IMG/VR virus record: IMGVR_UViG_3300043446_000156
Coordinates: 1 to 23,351 of that record
Length of the DNA stretch: 23,351 bases
Direction: 5' to 3' (one strand)
Origin: a virus
In this document: one piece after another, positions 9,401 to 14,955 of the stretch
Layout of the letters: each line of letters starts with the position of its first letter
Numbering within the stretch: the first letter of the stretch is position 1
The notes under the pieces: generated by a model
What the model was told of the DNA's origin: nothing
Seen by the model: only the letters and a program-made list of their open reading frames with translations
Databases searched by the model: none
Position numbers and translations under genes: made by a program

Positions 9401-10275
9401 GCTTAGCTAAACGTATGGGAGTTAGTCCATTAAGACTTTATGATGCTATTTCTAGAAAATCTAATATAGCTATGTGGACTGTACGTGATATGATGTACAT
9501 GCAACTTATTAATGAGAAGATGGCTTATGAAGGAATGACTAGACAACAGGCTATCAAAGATGTAGAAAGACATATGCCTAACTACCGTATACCTCATAAA
9601 GTTATAGGTATGAGGGCTATGTCACAAGCTTTACAAAACCCTAATCTAACAGTATTTAGTAGATACCACTACGGTTTAGTTAACTCTCTTAAAAATACAG
9701 CACAAGACTTAGCTGCTCTACGAAAAGGTCAAGCAGGTTTAAAAGACTTTTTACATGGACTAGATACATCTGCAGCTATTGCTGTGGCTATTGCAGCTTT
9801 ATATCCATTACAAGATATAGTTGCTCAATGGTTAACAGGTAATGAAGATGCTACACAAAGACGTGCTGGTCCTTACCATATATTCCATGCTTTACATGGT
9901 TTAATGTCTTTAGAAAAAGATCAAGCAGCAGTCTTAGCTTCTTTCTTTACTCCTAATCCTTTACTACTTGCTTTAGGACAATTAGCTTGGAATCGTAAAC
10001 TATATAATGGTCAACCTATTTATAATCCTGAAGATAGTGGTGAAAAGATCTTTGGTGATATTACAGACTATGCTTTAGGTCAATACCCAATGGTTGGTCA
10101 AGCTATTAAAGCTGGTAAAGAAGAAGATGAAGGCTTTAAGAACTGGTTAGCAAGACAATTAGATATTGAATCACCTACAGGTGAAACAGTAATGAAACGT
10201 GAGAAGATGGTTGGTAGGAAAGAAAAAGCTGGTGCTCGTAGATCTATGAAATGGGAAACTGAACAGGAAGACTAA
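6439..10275 (+). CDS. Giant ejection protein with N-terminal lambda-R-like (GH104) transglycosylase domain
   Basis: This 1278-residue protein starts after a clear AAGGAG site. Residues about 30-150 match lambda R endolysin: YNTIVGGGTFEDYSKHP, STAAGRYQ, DFSPESQDKIAL and GGVWASLP. Glu41, just before YNTIVGG, is the likely catalytic acid, but the usual Gly after it is Lys here. Four NPYL motifs (residues 4, 165, 184 and 196) flank the domain. Residues about 218-272 form a glycine zipper (GG every four residues) that could insert in a membrane. The rest is helical with another hydrophobic stretch near TSAAIAVAIAALYPL. It probably opens murein during DNA entry, like T7 gp16. Confidence 0.78.
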   Translation: MDLNPYLSGIESSSPAKSSSYSRSQEDANIQGYLANLSKAEKADYNTIVGGGTFEDYSKHPGVVGVTTKEGPSTAAGRYQITKTTYDQYAKKLGITDFSPESQDKIALELIKDNNALEDVKKGDYQSANAKLGGVWASLPSSKYNQPKRSHTWVEENFDTAPSKNPYLEGTFKASDVKQLEPENPYLKGLARPTSNPYLNDVPTESKSDISATRSFGKAAGGSAAVGIAATPAMVVGAELGATAGTAVGGPVGGVVGGVLGGVGGFIGGAKAVEYAFDKLPDSVKEVVGYDPQTRQKEIEANPESSFAGQLSGNLVLFRPGALKDIVLEGGKKITPLMQRIGMGTAGGLFEAGSEKVAGEDLNAQHIAEAAGFTAVAAKPTSYTKKVNEVVGKAIGNITPKFNRTVDDFAKTRQSTEEVGANEWTSKWAVPETTETGVPIKLGKIVDAEGNQAVQKDGKPIIARHYRNEDGSSKEIIMDMDEALKRFEDKPWVKAGLEENAFKTPYEYAQFILKHEDEHTRLSFDEWKQMQDPQGDLFKNDQTGVYSEEQLRKDYEHYINRQAYHAMQEDPYISQPDVEVPKIPKNASENETWLADALYSLGKAGERDSVIARARREMAQKEGVTTDMLQRWRAYAEGTAELDPHELDLYKKYAGQELQEIKRLTKYSNDKGWTMHELIDPAVVGEFAPRIFIPKETSNIQKVLDTIGKGEYGGYDQSLTAKPGALRARNLFVGELPNGNRLILQQADDGSVIRWVKGQSQPFAKMSEVGKFRPGEKVKNATLKQATEAEIEQNTPFTYEKDFQSVIYQRLQEVREFVRANKFIEDLTHSDWMKENAVKTEGKRPPPGYKRPEHIDKLPQFEGYAFKTDIAQMIEDFAKSNNPNWLTYLSGAFIKNMMLNPLPHMMNEGWHLYNARGLTGWVTPAGIYRFVKTGMPALKSVITQDHQFRQTMLDGGSILSAQVRNNAFFEDIFAKANKEFSQTPEFQSLAKRMGVSPLRLYDAISRKSNIAMWTVRDMMYMQLINEKMAYEGMTRQQAIKDVERHMPNYRIPHKVIGMRAMSQALQNPNLTVFSRYHYGLVNSLKNTAQDLAALRKGQAGLKDFLHGLDTSAAIAVAIAALYPLQDIVAQWLTGNEDATQRRAGPYHIFHALHGLMSLEKDQAAVLASFFTPNPLLLALGQLAWNRKLYNGQPIYNPEDSGEKIFGDITDYALGQYPMVGQAIKAGKEEDEGFKNWLARQLDIESPTGETVMKREKMVGRKEKAGARRSMKWETEQED

Positions 10276-11159
10276 TGGCTTATCAAATACCACCAATACC
10301 TAATAACCCAATTACTGACGTATTTGTATGGCGTGATTGGTTCTATAAAGTATCACAAGCATTAGTACAACAAGCATCTATTGCTTGGACTTCTATTGAC
10401 TTTACTGGTTCTAATCTACAAGATATACAGACCAGACAACATAATGCCCTACAAAACTTACAGGGTGGTATTGCGTCACAATACTACCATTTAAGTCAAG
10501 CACAGTATAATTCTCTTAGTGCCTTAGCTAGTATTCCTATTACACCTGTTAATGGTGGTACAGGAGTAGCAGGTACCCTTACAGGTTATGTATATGCTAA
10601 TGGTTTAAGTCCTATGACTGCCTCTACTACTATACCTTGGAGTGTTATTACAGGTGCTCCTTCTATAACCTCTCCTAGTTATGGTTCATTTAGTAACACA
10701 GCTAATCAATATGCTAGTGCTAATAATACACCTACTGTAGTAGCTTTAAACACTACAGATGTAGCTAACAATACTTCTTTAGCTTCTAATAAGATTACTA
10801 TATCTACCACAGGTAAATATAATATTCAGTTTAGTTTACAGTTTGCTAATACAGATTCTCAAGCACATGGTATTTGGGTATGGTTAAGAAAGAATGGAAC
10901 TGATTTAGCAGGAACAGGAAGTAGATATGATGGACCATCTAGTCATGGTTCTTCCGATGGTTACCTTCTTGCAGTAGCTAACTTCTTTGTAAGTGCTACA
11001 GCAGGAGATTACATTGAAGTAGTTTTTGCTTCTGATCAAGTCTATATAGCATCACCTTTACAACAAGGTGTATATATTGAAGCTTATACTTCTTCTACAA
11101 GTCCTTTTACAAGACCTTCAATTCCATCATCCGTAGTTACTGTATCTCAAGTAGCTTAG
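10275..11159 (+). CDS. Tail fibre/appendage protein with C-terminal C1q-like jelly roll
   Basis: This 294-residue protein begins with a helical attachment segment (PNNPITDVFVWRDWFYKVSQ). A common phage fibre linker follows (HNALQNLQGG, then YYHLSQAQYNSLSAL), then a beta-rich repeat (NGGTGVAGTLTGYV). The last 130 residues resemble a C1q/TNF-like jelly roll: SNKITISTTGKYNIQFSLQF, then IWVWLRKNGTDL, then GDYIEVVFAS. These usually trimerise and bind a surface ligand. Its ATG overlaps the stop of the ejection protein (TAATG). As the last + strand virion gene it is a good candidate for host recognition. No terminator follows its stop at 11159 before the pqqA promoter. Confidence 0.68.
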   Translation: MAYQIPPIPNNPITDVFVWRDWFYKVSQALVQQASIAWTSIDFTGSNLQDIQTRQHNALQNLQGGIASQYYHLSQAQYNSLSALASIPITPVNGGTGVAGTLTGYVYANGLSPMTASTTIPWSVITGAPSITSPSYGSFSNTANQYASANNTPTVVALNTTDVANNTSLASNKITISTTGKYNIQFSLQFANTDSQAHGIWVWLRKNGTDLAGTGSRYDGPSSHGSSDGYLLAVANFFVSATAGDYIEVVFASDQVYIASPLQQGVYIEAYTSSTSPFTRPSIPSSVVTVSQVA

Positions 11160-11170
11160 GTTAATGGTTT

Positions 11171-11195
11171 TACTGAGGATTGTTTTCATTCAGTA
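11171..11195 (+). promoter_or_regulatory. Inverted repeat abutting the pqqA -10 (possible operator)
   Basis: TACTGA at 11171-11176 and TCAGTA at 11190-11195 form perfect 6-bp arms separated by 13 bases. The right arm touches the extended -10 of the pqqA promoter. It could be a repressor or activator site. It lacks a T-run, so it is a poor terminator. The function is inferred from position only. Confidence 0.4.
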
Positions 11196-11204
11196 TGATA
11201 TAAT
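11196..11204 (+). promoter_or_regulatory. Extended -10 promoter for pqqA
   Basis: TGATATAAT is a perfect extended -10 (TG-n-TATAAT). The expected start of transcription is near 11211, giving a leader of about 40 bases before the pqqA ATG. No good -35 is seen at 16-18 bases, which is tolerated with an extended -10. The block ATGATATAATA (11195-11205) is identical to the one in the - strand promoter at 14133-14143. Confidence 0.65.
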
Positions 11205-11238
11205 AGTAGTGTAGAGTGAAAACTTTACATTAACTTTT

Positions 11239-11244
11239 AAGGAG
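11239..11244 (+). promoter_or_regulatory. Ribosome binding site of pqqA
   Basis: AAGGAG lies six bases before the ATG at 11251. A full-strength site in front of a 23-codon frame is one reason to accept it as a real gene. Confidence 0.8.
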
Positions 11245-11250
11245 AATACT

Positions 11251-11322
11251 ATGTGGACAAAACCTGCAGCTACTGAAATGCGTTTTGGTTTCGAAGTTAC
11301 AATGTATGTAATGAATAAGTAA
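11251..11322 (+). CDS. pqqA: PqqA, pyrroloquinoline quinone precursor peptide
   Basis: This 23-residue peptide begins MWTKP and ends GFEVTMYVMNK, which is the full length and pattern of the PqqA family (compare the 23-residue Klebsiella peptide, which starts MWKKP and contains GLEVTLY). Glu15 and Tyr19 are the residues whose side chains PqqE, a radical SAM enzyme, joins on PqqD-bound PqqA. PqqB, PqqC and proteases then convert the pair to PQQ, the cofactor of periplasmic methanol and glucose dehydrogenases. No other pqq gene is in the window, so host enzymes would be needed. It has its own promoter and ribosome site and lies between two converging operons, as a moron gene would. Family assignment is nearly certain from sequence; benefit to the phage is inferred. 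Confidence 0.93.
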   Translation: MWTKPAATEMRFGFEVTMYVMNK

Positions 11323-11422
11323 GTTTGTTAAACTACCTTCAAAGGATGTAGTAAGTTGGGATTTTTGTAGTTTTCACACCAACATGTAGTAACTACCAAA
11401 TTTGAGACTTACCTATAATAAA
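11323..11422 (+). other. Untranslated, repeat-bearing 3' segment between pqqA and the terminator
   Basis: These 100 bases hold no convincing ORF. AACTACC occurs at 11331-11337 and 11391-11397, and ATGTAGTAA at 11346-11354 and 11384-11392. GTAGTT, the complement of AACTAC, is at 11367-11372. A local hairpin can form from ACTACCTT (11332-11339) with AGG-AT-GTAGT (11343-11352), and GTTGG (11354-11358 region) can pair with CCAAC (11379-11383). Several exclusive pairings are possible. It may be a structured 3' UTR or a small RNA, or only chance repeats. Confidence 0.35.
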
Positions 11423-11444
11423 AAAGCCCCTTAATTGGGGCTTT
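11423..11444. terminator. Bidirectional Rho-independent terminator between converging operons
   Basis: AAAGCCCC (11423-11430), loop TTAATT, GGGGCTTT (11437-11444) form a perfect 8-bp stem. On the - strand the stem is followed by a run of six T from the A-tract 11420-11425. On the + strand CTTTCTTATTT follows. It would end both the pqqA transcript and the leftward replication operon, and works better for the latter. Confidence 0.88.
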
Positions 11445-11449
11445 CTTAT

Positions 11450-11605
11450 TTAAGCTGCTTTTGGTTTTAGGAAATCAATTACTTCGTCAAAAGTCTTAAA
11501 GACCAAGTTGTTTTGCTCTGGTCTTTGTTCACCAAATACTTGCTTGGTTGTTGTTACCAGGAAACCATTATCAACTTTATTAATTTGCACTGTTGTGTAA
11601 TTCAT
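11450..11605 (-). CDS. Small hypothetical protein (51 aa)
   Basis: This 51-codon frame starts at ATG 11605 after a full AAAGGAG site at about eight bases and stops with TAA at 11450, just before the terminator. The product begins MNYTTVQINKVDNGFLV and ends VFKTFDEVIDFLKPKAA. It looks like a short beta hairpin followed by a helix, a layout seen in many tiny phage proteins. No motif or membrane segment is visible. It is the last gene of the leftward operon. Function unknown. Confidence 0.72.
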   Translation of the reverse strand: MNYTTVQINKVDNGFLVTTTKQVFGEQRPEQNNLVFKTFDEVIDFLKPKAA

Positions 11606-11615
11606 ACTTTCTCCT

Positions 11616-11750
11616 TTAAAAATTAACTATTGCCCTAACTAAAAATAAATCTACTACAATAAACCAATCATGATTGTCTTTATCTACTGCTTGGCCATCT
11701 ACTAACTCAATACCAAATGTACAGCCTTGTATTAGATGAAAGGTTATCAT
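11616..11750 (-). CDS. Small hypothetical protein (44 aa) coupled to the ribonucleotide reductase
   Basis: ATG at 11750 overlaps the TGA of the reductase gene (ATGA) and has AGGAG seven bases upstream; the stop is TAA at 11616. The 44 residues contain TFGIELVD, then HDWFIVVDLFLVRAIVNF: a short beta-type N-terminus and a hydrophobic aromatic C-terminal half. Phages often carry small proteins ending in a W-x-I-x-I-D-L-x-x-x-R pattern like this one. Function unknown. The exact coupling and ribosome site make it a credible gene. Confidence 0.68.
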   Translation of the reverse strand: MITFHLIQGCTFGIELVDGQAVDKDNHDWFIVVDLFLVRAIVNF

Positions 11751-13636
11751 GTTTGGACTCCTACTACCTCACAAACACCAGCAGCACAACTAAGTTCTTG
11801 TGTACCAGTGGTTGTATCTTCTTCCTCTTTTAAGTTACCCCAATCGATTGAAGGGAAGCTTGCTACAAAGGCATTGTATTGCTCCTCTGTAATTTCTTGA
11901 TATGGTGCTTGTTTATACACGTGATCTGAGTGTGGTAAAAGAGACACACCTGAAACATCACTGAAGTTGTTATAAATCCAAGCTCCAATGTTCAAGAATT
12001 CATCATCTTTATAGTATACAGTAATAGATGGATTGTGTTCTGTCCAATGCTTTTGATATACACTATAAAGCTTTAATTGTTCAATTGCATTAGTTTCGTT
12101 ACGAGTTACTCCTGATTGAGTTCCTTTTTGCGGGAAACTAAAGACTGTAATGTCACTAGGTTTAGTTACATCAGGTTCATTAGGAACACCTTGAGCTTTA
12201 AAGAATAAAGTAAGGGGATCCTTATTATCCATACGTACTGTTCTTATATAATAAGATGAGTAAGCAGGATGAATACCACTACTACAGCCAACCAACTGAG
12301 ATACAGTTCCGCTAGGCTTAACAGTTGTAATCGCTGCTGAAACAGGGATACCAAGTTTATCAGCCCATTCTTTATTTGTTTGAATAGCATATTCACGTAA
12401 CTCCGTTAACCATTTAACACACTCATCAGTAGGTTTACTAAGTACAGGATGATCCATAATACCTGTCATACTTACACCAAGTAAACGTTCTTCTTCTTGG
12501 TTCTTACGCCAATCACTTCTTAAGTATCTAAAGTTTGTAAGGGTGGATTGAAATGTCCCGATAATTGTTGCGACTTTGACTTTTTCTTTAAGACTAACAA
12601 GGGTATCATCCTCTCGGATGACAACTTCACTGAGATTGCAAAGTCCTTTAGATCGCAAGATAATTTCTCCGCAAGGGTTTGTACCATACTCAAAGCCTTC
12701 AACATCTCGTCTTCCGTTAGAGCTGGCTTTCTTTGTAGCTGCAACTCTATTAAATATACCTCTTTCTCCACTTTTCGAGTCATATAATGTTCCCCATTCT
12801 TTTAGAAAGATCCCTACGTCGGGTCTTTCGGTGTAAGCAACGGAATTGTTGGCAAGAGCACGTTGCACATCAGACTCCCACCAGGCTCCGTTCTTTGCAT
12901 TTCGCATTCTATCGTCGGTGAGATTTGACAAGCTGATAAGAGCAGACCGACGCACACCGCCAACAATAACAATATCAGCAACTTTACATACGAGATCATG
13001 ACATTCTAAGCTGTTAAGCTTTCTCCCCGCTGCTTTTTTAAAAGTATGAACCGTAAATGAGAACAAGTCCTCGAGAGGCTTAGGGCCAGACGCTCTGCCT
13101 CCAAAAGTCTTAAGCCGAGTTCCTGCAGGTCTGACTCCGCTAGTGTCCCATTTAGGTAATCGTCCTGAATATAAGAGGCTAATAAGTTCACGGTATGCAC
13201 TTGCCCATCCAATTCTTGAATCTTTGACTCTAATTGTTGTATCAGTTTCATGGAATTCCTCTGCTATACTTGGTAAGTTATTGGTAAACTGACGTTCAAC
13301 ACTAAAGCCTACACCAGTACCACACATTAAGATATACATTACTTCATCAAAAGCTTTAGGTGAATCAATAGCTACAAAGCTACAGTTATAACCTGCAATC
13401 TCATCACGTTCTAAAGCTGGCCCTGCTGTCATTAGACAGCGCATGCTAGGCATAACATCTAAGTTATGAATAGCTTTGTTTACATCATCTGCAGGGAAGG
13501 TATCAGGGAATCTATTCTTAAAGAATCCAGTGTATCTGTCTACAGTTTCTTTCCACGTCTCTCTACGGTTCTCCTCAGGAAGCCATCTAGCATATCGGCT
13601 TGCATGAATAAAACGTTGATAATCTGTCAATTGCAT
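11747..13636 (-). CDS. nrdJ: Class II (adenosylcobalamin-dependent) ribonucleotide reductase, monomeric type
   Basis: This 629-residue enzyme makes deoxyribonucleotides for phage replication. The active-site segment NPCGEIILRSKGLCNLSEV has Cys322 (thiyl radical), Glu324 and Cys333, with the same 11-residue Cys-to-Cys spacing as Lactobacillus RTPR. Cys85 in AGYNCSF is the partner redox cysteine. The C-terminal pair Cys617/Cys622 (CAAGVC) would be re-reduced by thioredoxin. MCGTGVGFSVE and TVKPSGTVSQL are also typical. There is no NrdA-type ATP-cone and no NrdB partner, consistent with the B12 class. It overlaps its neighbours on both sides (TAATG and ATGA). It needs host cobalamin. Confidence 0.9.
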   Translation of the reverse strand: MQLTDYQRFIHASRYARWLPEENRRETWKETVDRYTGFFKNRFPDTFPADDVNKAIHNLDVMPSMRCLMTAGPALERDEIAGYNCSFVAIDSPKAFDEVMYILMCGTGVGFSVERQFTNNLPSIAEEFHETDTTIRVKDSRIGWASAYRELISLLYSGRLPKWDTSGVRPAGTRLKTFGGRASGPKPLEDLFSFTVHTFKKAAGRKLNSLECHDLVCKVADIVIVGGVRRSALISLSNLTDDRMRNAKNGAWWESDVQRALANNSVAYTERPDVGIFLKEWGTLYDSKSGERGIFNRVAATKKASSNGRRDVEGFEYGTNPCGEIILRSKGLCNLSEVVIREDDTLVSLKEKVKVATIIGTFQSTLTNFRYLRSDWRKNQEEERLLGVSMTGIMDHPVLSKPTDECVKWLTELREYAIQTNKEWADKLGIPVSAAITTVKPSGTVSQLVGCSSGIHPAYSSYYIRTVRMDNKDPLTLFFKAQGVPNEPDVTKPSDITVFSFPQKGTQSGVTRNETNAIEQLKLYSVYQKHWTEHNPSITVYYKDDEFLNIGAWIYNNFSDVSGVSLLPHSDHVYKQAPYQEITEEQYNAFVASFPSIDWGNLKEEEDTTTGTQELSCAAGVCEVVGVQT

Positions 13637-13812
13637 TATTCTATATCCCCGTTCATTGATAATTGTTTGTTAAAGTATTCATAACGTTCTTCTATACGCT
13701 CAAAGAAAGCGTCTACTAAATCATAAGAGTTAATGTTTAAAACCTCAAGAAGAGTAATTTCATCGTACTCTTCTGCTAGTTTTTCTTTGATCTCTTGGAG
13801 CGTTAAAGTCAT
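13636..13812 (-). CDS. Small hypothetical acidic helical protein (58 aa)
   Basis: ATG at 13812 starts a 58-codon frame whose TAA overlaps the reductase ATG (TAATG). The product reads MTLTLQEIKEKLAEEYDEI, continues with a hydrophobic-helical part (LLEVLNINSYDLVDAFF), and ends ERIEERYEYFNKQLSMNGDIE. It appears to be two short charged helices with a net negative charge, and could fold as a small dimeric bundle. It starts two bases after the DUF6378-like gene ends. Many marine podoviruses have a comparable small gene near the reductase. Function unknown. Confidence 0.72.
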   Translation of the reverse strand: MTLTLQEIKEKLAEEYDEITLLEVLNINSYDLVDAFFERIEERYEYFNKQLSMNGDIE

Positions 13813-13813
13813 G

Positions 13814-14113
13814 TTATGCTTTCTTTTTAATTTTTATTACTTTAGAATCTGATTCTAAACGATCTGCTACAAGTTTAGCATATCCAGCTATATCAACCCA
13901 GTTATCTAAATAATCAGGATCACCATTAATCATTCTAGCTATTTTATCACAAATAACATCTAATGCTTGTTGTTGATCTGGTGCTAAGTTTTTATTTATT
14001 GAAATTAAATTTGTATTAATAACAGCTTTTAATGTTTGGCATATACGAGCATGGTTACTAAATGAACCATATCTACTACCTCGTTCTTGTAATACATCAT
14101 TTATATTAGTCAT
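13814..14113 (-). CDS. DUF6378-like phage protein
   Basis: I choose ATG 14113, which has AAGGAG five bases upstream. An ATG at 14131 lies over the promoter and ribosome site and is unlikely. The 99 residues contain LQERGSRYGSFSNHARICQTLK, DQQQALDVICDKIARMINGDPDYLDNWVDIAGYAKLVADRL. These resemble phage DUF6378 proteins, which have the helical look of nucleotide pyrophosphohydrolases (R-x-x-x-Y-G-x-F near the start; D-N-W-x-D-x-x-G-Y). A role in nucleotide pools beside the reductase is plausible but unproven. It is the first gene after the internal promoter at 14134-14162. Confidence 0.72.
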   Translation of the reverse strand: MTNINDVLQERGSRYGSFSNHARICQTLKAVINTNLISINKNLAPDQQQALDVICDKIARMINGDPDYLDNWVDIAGYAKLVADRLESDSKVIKIKKKA

Positions 14114-14133
14114 ATTTTCTCCTTTGTACATAT

Positions 14134-14162
14134 ATTATATCATGTCTTTTAGACATTGACAA
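14134..14162 (-). promoter_or_regulatory. Internal sigma70-type promoter with palindromic spacer
   Basis: Read on the - strand: -35 TTGTCA (14162-14157, five of six consensus bases), a 17-base spacer, and -10 TATAAT (14139-14134) with an extended TG. The spacer contains the perfect palindrome ATGTCT-AAA-AGACAT (14156-14142), a likely operator. It lies at the 3' end of the exonuclease gene and points at the DUF6378-like gene and the reductase. Transcription would start near 14127, about 14 bases before the ATG at 14113. Confidence 0.75.
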
Positions 14163-14895
14163 GCTTCATAGAGCCTTTTTCTTTAAGATTTTTATTATCT
14201 CTAAACCAGTTACCACAGGCTCTACATTGGTATCTTTGATACTTACCAGCTGCAGTCATGTTATAGCCACGTCTTTGGAAGTTCTTAGATGCACATGTAG
14301 GGCAACATAAGTCAGTACCTTCAACTAGGTTACGGTTAAGGTGGTTCTTAATCCAAGGTTTAAACTTCTCATAGACCTTTTCTAGAAGAATAACATCGTT
14401 CTTGTTATATTCTTCCATGATCTTCCATGCTTTAGGGATACCTGCCATACATTGTACCCATAACTCATGACCACTATGTTCAGTCTTTTTACCTAAACCT
14501 AGTGATTGAGCAACATAGTCTAGCTTGTTAGATACAAATCTAAACCTACCTTTAGCTACAGTAAGTAAATCAATTTCTTTAAATGGTGCAGGAGGAAACA
14601 TGCCATGAAGTAAGAACTCCTTATTAAGACTAGGTATATCAAACCGTTTACCATTGTAATGGATAACAGCATCAGCTTCGTCAAGAAGCTTATGAATACC
14701 TTCTAGCATTTTCTTCTCGCCACTTTTCTTTACAGAATCAAAGATCATTTTCTTATCACCCAGCCATTTGGCTGCATAGCACATGACATAAGACGATTCT
14801 TGTAATTGATTAATGCCGATGTTTTGATCCCAGATGCCCCAGACGTGAGCCACGTTGGGAGCCATCTCTATGTCAAGCAATAAAATTTTACTCAT
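14149..14895 (-). CDS. DnaQ-like 3'-5' exonuclease fused to a C-terminal zinc ribbon
   Basis: This 248-residue protein has the three exonuclease motifs of the RNase H-like DEDD fold: LLLDIEMAP near residue 7, HYNGKRFDIPSLNKEF in the middle, and EYNKNDVILLEKVYEKF near residue 165. Residues about 200-235 form a zinc ribbon (CPTC, then RRGYNMT, YQRYQCRAC, NWF). This ribbon resembles those of IS1 InsA and related transposases and suggests DNA binding. The DNA polymerase in this operon has its own exonuclease domain, so this enzyme is probably not the proofreader. It may act in host DNA breakdown, recombination or RNA removal. Confidence 0.82.
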   Translation of the reverse strand: MSKILLLDIEMAPNVAHVWGIWDQNIGINQLQESSYVMCYAAKWLGDKKMIFDSVKKSGEKKMLEGIHKLLDEADAVIHYNGKRFDIPSLNKEFLLHGMFPPAPFKEIDLLTVAKGRFRFVSNKLDYVAQSLGLGKKTEHSGHELWVQCMAGIPKAWKIMEEYNKNDVILLEKVYEKFKPWIKNHLNRNLVEGTDLCCPTCASKNFQRRGYNMTAAGKYQRYQCRACGNWFRDNKNLKEKGSMKLVNV

Positions 14896-14898
14896 AAA

Positions 14899-14955
14899 TT
14901 ACTCCGAAAAGAAAGATGATAGTAGTAATAATCCCGCCAAGAATATTAGTATCAT
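14899..14955 (-). CDS. Possible 18-residue hydrophobic peptide
   Basis: ATG at 14955 overlaps the TGA of the upstream gene (ATGA), and the frame ends at TAA 14899, three bases before the exonuclease ATG. The product (MILIFLAGLLLLSSFFSE) is one short membrane helix. It fills the only gap between two genes, and its end contains the GGAG that serves the exonuclease. It may be a real micro-membrane protein or only a coupling device. Confidence 0.4.
   Translation of the reverse strand: MILIFLAGLLLLSSFFSE

Noticed and set aside
11160-11450. Phage attachment site made from host pqqA
   Set aside because: The gene is whole with its own promoter and terminator, and no integrase is seen in the window. 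It stays possible only if an integrase lies elsewhere.
12520-13251. Several frames within the reductase gene on both strands, including one that looks like a lipoprotein (12814-12999)
   Set aside because: They lie inside a fully conserved reductase; the lipobox-like stretch is chance and has no ribosome site.
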